DNA of 64,000 nucleotides. Origin: Achromobacter sp. UMC46 (GTDB taxonomy: Bacteria > Pseudomonadota > Gammaproteobacteria > Burkholderiales > Burkholderiaceae_B). The notes under the pieces were generated by a model that was not told the origin of the DNA, made no database searches, and saw only the letters and a list, made by a program, of their open reading frames with translations. The stretch is from the NCBI RefSeq assembly GCF_014170335.1, contig NZ_LZZS01000026.1, positions 124,001 to 188,000 of the forward strand. The letters are read 5' to 3'. Below, piece by piece: positions 8,101 through 16,514 of the stretch (positions within the stretch are counted from its first letter, which is position 1; each line of letters opens with the position of its first letter). A program made the translations under genes and the position numbers.

Positions 8101-11100
8101 CAGGCGCTTGCGGATGCCGCCTTTGGCGAATATCGACTTCGGCCACCATGCCGAACACGCGGACAGCCATTCGGCCTTCAGCGCATTGGCATCCAGCTGC
8201 GCCAGTTGCGCGTTCCATTGCGTGCCCACTTGCCCCCAATGGGCATTGCGCGCCAACCCGTGGCGCGCCAGGGCCTGCACCTGGGAGCGCGCAGCCGGAT
8301 CATGCGCCTGCGCGGCCAATCCGGCCGGCACGTGCGGCGCGGCCAGCAGCACGTCCATCAACGCGTCCAGCTTGGCGTAGGCGTCCAGGCTCAGCCCGGC
8401 CGCCGGCACGCCCAGGCCTTCGCCCGCCGCGACGACCTGTTGCTGGAACCCGGCCACCGCCTGATCCAGCGCCTGCGCCGCCGCCAGCAGCGCGTCCTGC
8501 CAACTGGGGCTCCATTCGGCCATGCCGATGTGCGCCAGCGGGTGGCCGTGCAGGGTGCCCAGTTCACCGGACAGGGTCGCCATGCGCCGGGCGGTCTCGC
8601 GCAATTGCGCCAGGTCCTTGCGCTCGTGCGCCTGCCCGTCCGGCCACGACATCGGCGAAGGCTCGCGCTCCGCGTTCTGGATGCACGTGCCGATGGCGTC
8701 GTACACCGTCAGGCCATTGGGGTGTTCGTGATGCAACGCGTCGACCAGCCCGTTCAGGTCATGGCGCAGCACGGCCAGGCGCTCGGCCTCGCGTGCCCAA
8801 TCGTCGCCGGTGCGTTGGCCGCTGTGGTCCAGCGCCTTGCCCAGCTGTTGCAGCACTTCCGCCTTGCGCGCCTTGGACGAATGCAGTTCCAGGCAGAACG
8901 GGCCCAGGCCGATATTGGCCAAGCGGCGATGCACGACCTCCAGCGCGGCCATTTTCTCGGACACAAACAGTACGGTCTTGCCGCGCGCCAGCAGGTGGGC
9001 GATCAGGTTGGTGATGGTCTGGCTCTTGCCGGTGCCCGGCGGGCCTTCCAGCACCAGATCGCGGCCGGCGTCGACGGCGCAGATGGCTTTCAGCTGCGAC
9101 GAATCGGACAGCAGCGGAGTCAGCAGATCCTCGGGCTTGTAGCTCTCGTCCAGCCGGTCGAAGCGCGCGTCCAGGGGCTCCTTCGCAAAGGCCTGCCCCG
9201 GATGGTCGATCAGGTGCAGCACGACGCGGTTGGCCTTCAACTGTTCGGTGCGGTCCTGCAGGTCCTTCCACATCAAATACTTGGTGAACGAGAAGATGCC
9301 CAGATGCACCTGCTCCAGCACTTCCCAGCCCGCGATCTCGCGCACGGCCAGGCGGAACGCCTGCAGCACGCGGGCCACGTCCACGCCCTTGTCGTCGGCG
9401 GGCAGGATGTCCAGGCCCGGGATGCGCAGTTCGTAGTTGTTGCGCAGCATTTGCAGCAACGTGGGGTTGATGATGGTCTCGTCGTCGTGGCGGACCAGAC
9501 GGAAGCCGCTGCGCACGGATTGGCGCTGCAACGATACCGGCACCAGGATCAACGGCGCCAGATGGGCGCTTTCCGCGCCGGGGCTTTCCGTCCAGCGCAG
9601 CATGCCCATCGCCAGGTACAGCGTGTTGGCGCCGCCCTCTTCCAGGCCGGTGCGCGCCGCGCCGAAAATGGCCAGCAGGTTCGCGTCCAGCGCGTCTTGC
9701 GCGACGCGGGCGATCAATTCCTTGTTACCCAGCGCCTCCAGGGCCATGTCGTCCAGCGGCGCGCGGCCGCCCCGGCCTTGATGCACGTCGGCCATGCGCG
9801 GGTCGTCGCCGTCCATCAGCGCGGCGGGCAAGGGGCGGATGCGGAATTCGCTGCCGTCGACGATGGCGTCTTCCAGGCGGGCCAGGTCGGGCACGACCAG
9901 CGGCAGCGTGGACTTGGTCAGCTTGAAATTCAGCAAGCGGTTGCGCAACGTCAGGTCCAGCAGCCGCGACTTCCACTTGGCCAGGCGGCCCTCCGGCGTG
10001 TCGTCGGCGGGTTCCAGGCTGATGACGAACTCCGGATCCAGCGGCGGCAGATCGGGCGTGGGTTCGATGGCGGCGGGGCGTTCCACCTCGTGGTCGTCGC
10101 CAGGCACCGCCGGCGCGACGCGGGACGGCAGCGGCTTGATCTGCAATTCCCGTGCGCGGTGCACGTCGATGGCGTAGCGGAAGGTGTCCTCTTCGCGCAG
10201 GTGGGCAGCGCCCTGCTCCAGCGCAAGGCGCAAGGACGGGCGGAAGTTCGGGTGCTGGGCGATGCCGGTGGTTTCAAAAACCAGGAATTCGCCGCTGTCC
10301 ACGCGCTTGCGCACTGCCTGCACATCGTCGGTCAACGGGTCCGCGAAGCAGGCCTGGTGCAGCCAGACGCCCACCCAGGCATGGCCGTCCTTCATCAGGA
10401 TGACGGGGCGCAGCCCCGCCTGCTCCAGGCAGGACGAGAACAGCATCGCCAGATCCAGGCAGGTGGCCACGCGGGCCTCCATGATGCGGTCCGGCGTGCG
10501 GATCTTCTGGCCGTCCACGCCGAAGGACGCAGGCGGCTCGGCATAATGCAGTGACTCGGCGGCCAGAGTGCTGTAGATGGCCGACACCTGCTTCCAGACC
10601 ACGTCGCGGCTCTTGGACTGGTAGCCGTTCATCTGCAGATCGGCGTACTGCGCGCGCAGCAGGCGGGACGCCTTGCCGATCAGCACGTCCACCGCCGGAT
10701 TATTGGGCATCGAGAACGCGGCCAGCAGTTCGGGCAAGGCCCGCGTGCCGGCCCACTGGTCATAGGCCAGCACGGTGATGGGCTGCGACGCGCGGCCCAG
10801 TTCCTGCGCCCCCGCCTGCACGGCGACATCGATGCTGGCGCGCACGGCCTCTTGCAGGTCGGCCACATACGCATGATCCGGCGCCAGATCCAGCGGCGAG
10901 ACGCGGCGGATTTCACCGGGGGCCAGCTTGTCGAAGCGCAGCTTGACCGTCTGCGCGAACGGCGGATTGCAGCGGAGTTGGACTTCGACGTTATCGAAGG
11001 CCTGCTGCGTGCGGTTGGTCAAACGCAGGGACCGCACGACGGGGACCGCATTCTGGATGGACGCGTAGCCCAGCGTCGGGTCCGCTTCGATCGCGATGGC

Positions 11101-11184
11101 GATGGCGTCGGGCGTGTTCAACCCTGCGGCGTGCGCCGCGCCTTCCTGGATCGCCGGCGGTTCCAGGTCTTGTCGCTTATCCAT
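5179..11184 (-). CDS. DUF4011 / SF1 helicase / Vsr-like nuclease giant protein (candidate Hhe-type phage defence)
   Basis: A 2001-residue multidomain protein. Residues about 1-330 form an N-terminal region with a transglutaminase-like patch (VATCLDLAM then DGHAWVGVWL). The DUF4011 signature LLDLTLRNRLLNF is at about 410. Superfamily 1 helicase motifs follow: Walker A LEGPPGTGKSQT (about 710), Walker B DEASQ (about 1355), motif III GDTKQLPPTSFF (about 1380) and motif VI NVAISRAREG (about 1590). A Vsr/MTES_1575-type endonuclease follows at about 1650-1740 (SPFETQV, YRIDMG, GIECDG), then a DUF3320-like module and a winged-helix-like end. This architecture matches what I recall as the single-gene DUF4011-helicase-Vsr defence type named Hhe. 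It is flanked by unrelated genes, codon use is core-like, and the start was chosen at MDKRQDLE after AGAGAGAC. Confidence 0.85.
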   Translation of the reverse strand: MDKRQDLEPPAIQEGAAHAAGLNTPDAIAIAIEADPTLGYASIQNAVPVVRSLRLTNRTQQAFDNVEVQLRCNPPFAQTVKLRFDKLAPGEIRRVSPLDLAPDHAYVADLQEAVRASIDVAVQAGAQELGRASQPITVLAYDQWAGTRALPELLAAFSMPNNPAVDVLIGKASRLLRAQYADLQMNGYQSKSRDVVWKQVSAIYSTLAAESLHYAEPPASFGVDGQKIRTPDRIMEARVATCLDLAMLFSSCLEQAGLRPVILMKDGHAWVGVWLHQACFADPLTDDVQAVRKRVDSGEFLVFETTGIAQHPNFRPSLRLALEQGAAHLREEDTFRYAIDVHRARELQIKPLPSRVAPAVPGDDHEVERPAAIEPTPDLPPLDPEFVISLEPADDTPEGRLAKWKSRLLDLTLRNRLLNFKLTKSTLPLVVPDLARLEDAIVDGSEFRIRPLPAALMDGDDPRMADVHQGRGGRAPLDDMALEALGNKELIARVAQDALDANLLAIFGAARTGLEEGGANTLYLAMGMLRWTESPGAESAHLAPLILVPVSLQRQSVRSGFRLVRHDDETIINPTLLQMLRNNYELRIPGLDILPADDKGVDVARVLQAFRLAVREIAGWEVLEQVHLGIFSFTKYLMWKDLQDRTEQLKANRVVLHLIDHPGQAFAKEPLDARFDRLDESYKPEDLLTPLLSDSSQLKAICAVDAGRDLVLEGPPGTGKSQTITNLIAHLLARGKTVLFVSEKMAALEVVHRRLANIGLGPFCLELHSSKARKAEVLQQLGKALDHSGQRTGDDWAREAERLAVLRHDLNGLVDALHHEHPNGLTVYDAIGTCIQNAEREPSPMSWPDGQAHERKDLAQLRETARRMATLSGELGTLHGHPLAHIGMAEWSPSWQDALLAAAQALDQAVAGFQQQVVAAGEGLGVPAAGLSLDAYAKLDALMDVLLAAPHVPAGLAAQAHDPAARSQVQALARHGLARNAHWGQVGTQWNAQLAQLDANALKAEWLSACSAWWPKSIFAKGGIRKRLAAYRTDAQRPDEAAIGAVLAPLASVNAEDRELAVLKADAQRLLQEAYTGLDTDWEQVQRHEQWAQRFAEVVTRVAGDPAAAADLRTRLQPLVGENRAFLQPDAALGKRLLDARNTWRALRDRLAEADALAKPTEPLAGAADANGALERIQSVLAGWRHNKQFLMPWCVWRDAREQAVGAQLQGLVASLEQGRVPLEQVESHFEFSYRNWWVKKVIDHSPVLRSFSSADHERKIREFRDADDRFQKLTSAYIAAVLAGKVPAGNGILVSPDSELGLLRRELQKKARHVPVRQLMQRLPSLLPKLKPCLLMSPLSVAQYLDAGHSQFDVVVFDEASQIPVWDSVGAIARGQQLVVVGDTKQLPPTSFFSKSAPEEDGSGDDGQVEDLESILDECLGADMNRLRLQWHYRSKHESLITFSNVTYYDSQLITFPSPVTDDVAVRLEKVSGVYDRGGSRTNRREAEAIVQGIEQHYLDKSRRRQTLGVVTFNQPQQSLIETLLDARRRANADLDKAISAQSREPLFIKNLENVQGDERDVIYFSITFGPDAAGKMTMNFGPLNGEGGHRRLNVAISRAREGVVIYSTLMPEQIDLSRVRATGVRDLKHYLEFALKGPRALVEQSLPTGREPDSPFETQVIKVLRNHGWTVHPQVGCSGYRIDMGVVDPRAPGRYLMGIECDGRAYHSGATARDRDRLRQVVLEGLGWRLHRVWSTDWWINPEREVEKILARLKAELERQPEEAPEAEAEIEAEATQDVVQAGAPDGGRAVAFEITTEEGAWAGGNGASAAAGIAGGVPVYPLADLEGGDAEAFYSRANNSQVAEQLRVVIDTEGPIAETVLHRKVARAWGLERTGVRIVERLRTLTPMDVGQTEEGQATFYWPADVKPEDWKGFRGAGDDDATRRRIDDVCIQELANGVMHVLAMAGNAPKADVIKSVCRMLGMARTLADAESRVGLAVSALVRQGAVREEAGMLRTG

Positions 11185-11376
11185 CGATGTCTCTCTGCGA
11201 ATACGGGGCGTTGGCCCCATTTCTAATCTGCAAGGTCGAATTCTAAAGCCCGCATCGCATGGCGGCACCGCGTAACAGTCGGTACAAGCGGAATATTCGC
11301 GTGCGGGGAGGCGTCTATCCCATTGGCGCGCCGCATATCGGCGTTGATGGAAGACACTTGAATGAAGGTGAAGGAT

Positions 11377-12147
11377 ATGAAGTCGTTCAGAACATTCGCC
11401 GGCGGCATGCTCGCCATGGCCTGCCTGGCCGCCGCCCCCGCATGGGCCGCGCAAGACCTGAATGTGTACGGCCCCGGTGGCCCGGCGCCCGCCATGAAGG
11501 AAGCCGCCGCGGCATTCGGCAAGACGCATGGCATCACCGTCAACGTCACGGCCGGTCCCACGCCCGCCTGGGCCGACAAGGCCAAGCAGGACGCCGATGT
11601 GCTGTTCAGCGGCGCCGAGAACATGATGAGCGGCTTCGCCAGCGCCCTGCCCGGCGTGTTCGACCTGCGTGACGCCCGCACGCTGTACCTGCGCCCGTCG
11701 GCGATCCTGGTGCGCCCCGGCAACCCGAAGGGCATCAGCGGTTTCAAAGACCTGCTGAAGCCGGGCATCAAGGTGATGGCCGTGTCCGGCGCCGGGCAGA
11801 CCGGCCTGTGGGAAGACGTGGCCGGCCGCCTGGGCGATATCGGGACCGTGCGCGCCTTCCGCGCCAACCTCGTCCTGCCTGAAGCCGCCAATAGCGCCAT
11901 GGCGCGCACCCAGTGGACCGAAGACAAGAGCATCGACGCCTGGTTGATCTGGAATATCTGGCAGGTGTCGAACCCCACGCTGGCCAGCGTGGTGGACATC
12001 GAAGAGCCGTACCGCATCTATCGCGATGCCGGCGCGGTTGTGACCAGACAGGGCAAGGGCAATCCGCAGGCGCAGGCCTTCGTGGATTATCTGGCCTCGG
12101 CCGACGGCAAGGCGATCTTCAAGAAATGGGGCTGGAAGACGGACTGA
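11377..12147 (+). CDS. Periplasmic substrate-binding protein, ModA-like
   Basis: A secreted binding protein of about 256 residues with signal peptide MKSFRTFAGG...AAPAWA, cut before AQDLNVYGPGG. The NVYGPGGPAPAMKEAA opening, DVLFSGAE, the ILVRPGNPKGI hinge and the GQTGLWEDVAG stretch fit the type 2 periplasmic binding fold used by molybdate/tungstate and related anion importers. No permease or ATPase gene is nearby, so the ligand and partner are unknown; ModA-like orphan proteins are common in this family of bacteria. An in-frame ATG at 11362 is an alternative start. It is divergent from the giant helicase gene with about 190 bases between. Confidence 0.8.
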   Translation: MKSFRTFAGGMLAMACLAAAPAWAAQDLNVYGPGGPAPAMKEAAAAFGKTHGITVNVTAGPTPAWADKAKQDADVLFSGAENMMSGFASALPGVFDLRDARTLYLRPSAILVRPGNPKGISGFKDLLKPGIKVMAVSGAGQTGLWEDVAGRLGDIGTVRAFRANLVLPEAANSAMARTQWTEDKSIDAWLIWNIWQVSNPTLASVVDIEEPYRIYRDAGAVVTRQGKGNPQAQAFVDYLASADGKAIFKKWGWKTD

Positions 12148-12168
12148 ACATCCGTCCCCCCTGCCCGG

Positions 12169-13155
12169 TCAATTCTCGGCTTTGAGCCCCAGGCGCTTGA
12201 TCGTGTCGCTCCAGCGCGAGTATTCGGCGGCCACGTATTCCTGGCACGCCTTGGGGTCCTTGTTCATCAATTCGGCCCCCTGGAAGCGCAGGCTCTTCTG
12301 CACGTCGGGGTCTTTCAGCGACTCCTGCAATACCTGATCCAGCTTGGCCAGGATGGCGGGGTCGGTGCCCTTGGGCGCGATCAACACCTGCCAGGTGCCC
12401 GCATCGAAGCCTTTCAGGCCGGGCACGGCTTCGCTCAAGGCGGGCACGTCGGGCAGGCTGGCCGACCGCTTTTCCGACGTGACCGCCAGCGCGCGGGCCT
12501 GGCCGTTCTGAATGAAGGGCATGGCGCTGTTGAACGAGCCGGAATACATGAAATTCACGTTGCCGCTGACCAGGTCGGTCAAGGCCGGGCCGTTGCCCTT
12601 GTAGGGCACGTGCTGGATGTCCAGGCCCATGCGGTTCGCGATGTCCATGGACACCAGGTGGTCGATCGCCCCGTTGCCTGAGGATCCCTGGAAGTACTTG
12701 CCGGGATTCGCCTTGACCGTGTCGTAGAACTGGGCCGCGGACGTTTGATCCATGGCCTTGTTCGTCAGCAAGATCAGCGGCACGCTGACCGAGCAGCTGG
12801 CCGTCAGGAACGCCGTCTTGGGGTTCAGGTCATCGCGCCCGAACAATGGCGGCGCGGTCGTGATCGACGAGGTGCCGTACAGCAACGTATAGCCATCCGG
12901 TTTGGCGCGCATCAACTCCGCCGTGCCGATGTTGCCGCCCGCGCCCGGCTTGTTTTCGATGATGATGGGCACGCCCAGTTTCTGCGACACGGTCTTGAAC
13001 AACACGCGTCCGATCGCATCCGTGGGGCCGCCCGGCGCAAAGCCGATGATCAGCGTGATGGGTTTGGCGGGATACCCGCCGGCCGCATGGGCGCCACCCG
13101 CCATACCCAGGATGGCGGCGGCCGCAAGCGTGCCCGCTACGCGTTGAATGTCCAT
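12169..13155 (-). CDS. Bug-family (TctC) tripartite tricarboxylate receptor
   Basis: A 328-residue periplasmic binding protein with a cleavable signal (residues 1-24, ending GGAHA). It shows the family marks PAKPITLIIGFAPGGPTD, ENKPGAGGNIG and HVPYKGNGPALTDLVSGN. Bug receptors bind carboxylates, amino acids or related organic acids; many act without a dedicated transporter. It is 82 bases downstream of a CoA-transferase gene on the same strand and probably co-transcribed, so it likely supplies or senses the acid that the CoA-transferase activates. The LysR gene beyond the CoA-transferase is the likely regulator. Confidence 0.93.
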   Translation of the reverse strand: MDIQRVAGTLAAAAILGMAGGAHAAGGYPAKPITLIIGFAPGGPTDAIGRVLFKTVSQKLGVPIIIENKPGAGGNIGTAELMRAKPDGYTLLYGTSSITTAPPLFGRDDLNPKTAFLTASCSVSVPLILLTNKAMDQTSAAQFYDTVKANPGKYFQGSSGNGAIDHLVSMDIANRMGLDIQHVPYKGNGPALTDLVSGNVNFMYSGSFNSAMPFIQNGQARALAVTSEKRSASLPDVPALSEAVPGLKGFDAGTWQVLIAPKGTDPAILAKLDQVLQESLKDPDVQKSLRFQGAELMNKDPKACQEYVAAEYSRWSDTIKRLGLKAEN

Positions 13156-13237
13156 GATGTCTCCTGTGTCTTTTTTTTCTGATGCGTTATTGGCGTCACT
13201 TCCAAGCCGTTACTTCCAAGCCATTGGCGCCGTCGTC

Positions 13238-14659
13238 CTACAACCACTGCGCGGGATGCGCGCCGTTTGGCGCCGGCGGCAATACCCAAGCCGCGCGCGT
13301 CCGGGAAAACTGCGCCACGGGCGGCAACTGTTCCAGCACGCCATAGGCGGATTCGCGCCGTTCCAGGAGGGGGTTCAATGCCAGCGCGAAATGGCGCCGC
13401 GGCTGCGCCGGATCGAAATCGTTCAACAGTCCCAGGTCCTGCACCCACATCGACGTGCGGGCCAACGACACCTTGACGTGATAACTGCCGCCTTCTTGCG
13501 CGCGGCGGATCAGCGCCTGCATGACGCCGGTGGCGCCCAGATACCCCGTCAGGTAGTCATTCAGCAGGTACGGCGGCACGACGCGGGGCTTGCCCTGCCC
13601 GCCCTCGCGCACCGAAATGCCGGTGACGGTCTGCCCCAGTTGCTCGAAGCCTCCGCGCTGCCCCCACGGCCCTTCGTCGCCGAACGCGGTCACCGTGACA
13701 TAGATCACGCCAGGCCGGATCGCCGCGGCGTCCTCGGGGCCCAGGCCGCGCTTGCGCATGCTGCCCGGGCGCCACGATTGCACGACGACATCCGCGCCGG
13801 CGATCAGGTCGCGCGCCGCTTGCAGGCCCGTCGGCGCATCGAAGTCCAGGAACGCCGAGCGTTTGCCGATGTTCGTGTCCACGGTCTGACGGAACGGGTC
13901 CTGCATGGCCGGCGAGGTGACGCGCAAGACATCGGCGCCGTGCTCGGCCAGCGAACGCGCCACGACGGGTCCGGCGATCACATGGCCCAGATCCAGCACA
14001 CGCAGCCCATCCAGCGGCCTGCAGTCAGCGCGGGCCGGCTCCGGCTCGCTGTCGGCGATCTTGATGATCTCGACCGCCGGCAAGCCGGCCAACAGCTTGC
14101 CCTGCGGATGGTTCGACCATTCTTCTTGCGACCGCGCGTACACGCCCGGCAATTTGCGTTCGGCAAATGCCGTTTCCAGATCGTCCCCGCGCCAGCGCGA
14201 AATGGCTTTGGCCAGCGCCGTGGTGGTGTTCGCGCAATCCAGGACTTCCAGCACGCCGTCGCGCAAATGCGGGTAGGAGCCGATCGGGAAAAACCAGCGC
14301 TCGTCGGCGGTCTGATAGAAATCCGCCTTCAGTTCCGTCAGCAACGACAACGCCGGCAGCGAAAACCCGCTTTGCGTTTGAAAGTGCCCGGGGTTCAACG
14401 AACTGGCTGCTTGCATCCAGTCGATGGCCACGGTCTGGCGTTGGCCCGTGGCCATGTGATGCCAGCGTTCGACGGTCAACGCATACGCGCCGATAGCGCT
14501 GGCGGCGGCCACGGTCAATTTATGCGGAGAATCGAATCGCGGACTGGCGCCATGGAAATGCAGGCGGTGTTCCGGGGCGTCCTGCCGGGTCCATTCGCGG
14601 CCCAGAAGCGCGGCGATGGCGGCGTAGGCATCGTGGGCCTGAGGTTTTGTCTCGCTCAT
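13238..14659 (-). CDS. CaiB/BaiF family class III CoA-transferase
   Basis: A 473-residue class III CoA-transferase, moving CoA between carboxylic acids. The classical N-terminal module motifs appear in the second half (GLRVLDLGHVIAGPVVARSLAEHGADVLRV, GKRSAFLDF, ADVVVQSWRPG, FEQLGQTVTGI). About 190 residues that precede them resemble a circularly permuted or extra CoA-transferase half, an arrangement seen in longer family members. It heads a two-gene unit with the Bug receptor and is divergent from a LysR regulator. The natural acid substrate is not evident. Confidence 0.87.
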   Translation of the reverse strand: MSETKPQAHDAYAAIAALLGREWTRQDAPEHRLHFHGASPRFDSPHKLTVAAASAIGAYALTVERWHHMATGQRQTVAIDWMQAASSLNPGHFQTQSGFSLPALSLLTELKADFYQTADERWFFPIGSYPHLRDGVLEVLDCANTTTALAKAISRWRGDDLETAFAERKLPGVYARSQEEWSNHPQGKLLAGLPAVEIIKIADSEPEPARADCRPLDGLRVLDLGHVIAGPVVARSLAEHGADVLRVTSPAMQDPFRQTVDTNIGKRSAFLDFDAPTGLQAARDLIAGADVVVQSWRPGSMRKRGLGPEDAAAIRPGVIYVTVTAFGDEGPWGQRGGFEQLGQTVTGISVREGGQGKPRVVPPYLLNDYLTGYLGATGVMQALIRRAQEGGSYHVKVSLARTSMWVQDLGLLNDFDPAQPRRHFALALNPLLERRESAYGVLEQLPPVAQFSRTRAAWVLPPAPNGAHPAQWL

Positions 14660-14761
14660 TGTTTTATCCAGACGGGCGGTGATAACGAAGCCCAGTCTAG
14701 GAGCGCCGATTTTCCGTGTCCAACATATAATTCAATAATCTGTAAGACATAAAAGGTCTTT

Positions 14762-15658
14762 ATGCTGAACAGCCGATTACTGCGCCAGTTCATCGCCGTG
14801 GCCGAAGAACTGCACTACGGCCGCGCGGCCCTGCGCGTCGGGATCGCGCAATCGCCGCTAAGCCAGGCCATCCAAAAGCTGGAAGCGCACGTAGGCACGC
14901 CCCTGTTCGTGCGCAACAAGCGCAGCGTGGCGCTTACCCCGGCGGGCGCCGTATTCCTTGAAGAAGCCTATCAATGGCTGCGATATGAACGCGTGGCGAT
15001 CGAACGCGCCCAACATGCGACGGGCGGTGAAATCGGCCAGCTATCCATGGGGTATATCGGCAGCGCCGGTTACGGCTTCATGCCGGATCTGATCGGCCAG
15101 TTCCGGCGCGACTATCCCCAGGTCAAACTGCGGGTTTTCGAAATGACCACGCGCGACCAGCTGGAACGCATCAAGGGACGGTACCTGGACGTGGGCATGT
15201 TGCGCACGCCGCTGGCCGACGACGAAACCATAATCGCGTCGATGCGATACCGGCACGACCGCCTGATGTGCGCGTTGCCGCACACGCACCGGCTGGCCAG
15301 CCGCCGGTCTGTCGCACTGAAGGAACTGGCCCGCGAGTCATTCGTGGCCTTTACGCGGCAGAACGTGCCGGCGGCCCACGCGCAATTGATATCCGCCTGC
15401 GCCACGGCCGGCTTCTATCCGCAGATAGACCAGGAAAGCGCGCAGATCGGCAGCGTCATCTGCCTGGTCGCGGCGGGCTTGTCCGTGGCCTTGATCCCCA
15501 GCAACCTGAAGTCGCTGATGCACCCGAAAGTCAGCTATGTGCCGCTGTCGGACACGACGGAATTCCTGAAGCAGGAAGTCGGCCTGGCCTGGCGCCGCGA
15601 CGACGCAAACCCGGCGCTGGCGTCATTTCTGAAGGTGGCGGCCCGGCTGGCCAGTTGA
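14762..15658 (+). CDS. LysR-family transcriptional regulator
   Basis: A 298-residue LysR-type regulator. The N-terminal winged helix-turn-helix is clear (LRQFIAVAEELHYGRAALRVGIAQSPLSQAIQKLE, LFVRNKRSVALTPAG), followed by a periplasmic-binding-like effector domain. It is divergent from the CoA-transferase/Bug pair across a 102-bp AT-rich spacer, the standard arrangement for a regulator that controls its neighbours. The 3' end overlaps the convergent LprI-like gene by 36 bases. Confidence 0.92.
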   Translation: MLNSRLLRQFIAVAEELHYGRAALRVGIAQSPLSQAIQKLEAHVGTPLFVRNKRSVALTPAGAVFLEEAYQWLRYERVAIERAQHATGGEIGQLSMGYIGSAGYGFMPDLIGQFRRDYPQVKLRVFEMTTRDQLERIKGRYLDVGMLRTPLADDETIIASMRYRHDRLMCALPHTHRLASRRSVALKELARESFVAFTRQNVPAAHAQLISACATAGFYPQIDQESAQIGSVICLVAAGLSVALIPSNLKSLMHPKVSYVPLSDTTEFLKQEVGLAWRRDDANPALASFLKVAARLAS

Positions 15659-16489
15659 GACATCGCGGCCATAGGCGGGTTCGGTCAGGCAGGATTTGAG
15701 CCAGTCGAAATCGTCCGACGCGTCGATTTCACCGTCGATCTTCGGCAGCGGTTCGGACGCGTAGACATGCTGCGGCTGCTCCGGCTGCGTGTTCCATTTC
15801 GCCTGGGTGTCGCCCACGCTGGCGCAAGCCTCGTCAGAACTATTGAACGAGCACGACGCCACGACGCGGGGCTTGCCGCCCACCACATCGGCGACATACC
15901 GCTTGGTGTACACCGCGCCCGACGCCCAGGATTCATCCACCGAGCAAATGCGGTCGTTGTTCTGGTAGTGGCGGGTCGAAAAGCAGCCGTAATAGGCGTA
16001 ATCGCGCGGCAGCACGTCGCAAGACGTCCAATAGCCCGCGAACTCGCCGCCTGTGAATTGCGCCTGGAACTGCTGTTGCTGAACGGCCAGGCGGATCATC
16101 TCGGGCGTCGTGGAACCCTTCCTGGTTTCCTTGAACTGCGCTGCGCGGCCGCCGATCAGTTCGCGGGCGGCCTCGCCCACTGTCTTGTCATCGGGCAGCG
16201 AATCGGCGTCGTCGATCAGGTGGTCCAGCGCCCGGTCGCGCGCCGCGACCCAGCGCTTCTGGCTTGCCACCAGCATGTCGCGGATTTCGCCGTTGGGCGC
16301 CTGCTTCAGAATCGCGTTGTAGGCCCGGTTCAAATCGGCGTCGGCCGCCACGGTCTTCTTGTCCGAGCAAATCAGCTTTTCGGCCGGCGTTCCCGCCTTG
16401 GCGCAGTTGATCGCCAGCGCGGGCGCCGACGCCATGGCCAGGCCGGCAAGAAGCAACAGCTTTACTGCGGGAAATTCGGATTTCATCAA
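15623..16489 (-). CDS. LprI/DUF1311-type secreted protein
   Basis: A 288-residue exported protein. The signal peptide spans about residues 1-26 (ALA before INCAKAG). The N-terminal half carries the LprI / DUF1311 pattern of paired Cys and acidic helices (NCAKAGTPAEKLIC, AADADLNRAYNAILKQ, SQKRWVAARD), known from lysozyme-inhibitor-like proteins. The C-terminal half has several more Cys (TSCDVLPRD, YGCFSTRHY, DRICSV, ASCSF), suggesting a disulfide-rich periplasmic domain of unknown role. The end of the gene overlaps the convergent LysR gene by 36 bases. It is 25 bases downstream of the ClpP-like gene on the same strand, so the two are probably one operon. Confidence 0.8.
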   Translation of the reverse strand: MMKSEFPAVKLLLLAGLAMASAPALAINCAKAGTPAEKLICSDKKTVAADADLNRAYNAILKQAPNGEIRDMLVASQKRWVAARDRALDHLIDDADSLPDDKTVGEAARELIGGRAAQFKETRKGSTTPEMIRLAVQQQQFQAQFTGGEFAGYWTSCDVLPRDYAYYGCFSTRHYQNNDRICSVDESWASGAVYTKRYVADVVGGKPRVVASCSFNSSDEACASVGDTQAKWNTQPEQPQHVYASEPLPKIDGEIDASDDFDWLKSCLTEPAYGRDVSTGQPGRHLQK

Positions 16490-16514
16490 GTTCTGCTCTG
16501 TTCCAGGGGCCGGC

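Noticed and set aside
5221-10554. Very long plus-strand frames (about 841 and 906 codons) opposite the DUF4011 gene
   Set aside because: They are codon-bias shadows of the true minus-strand gene, which has a full chain of conserved motifs; the plus frames have none.
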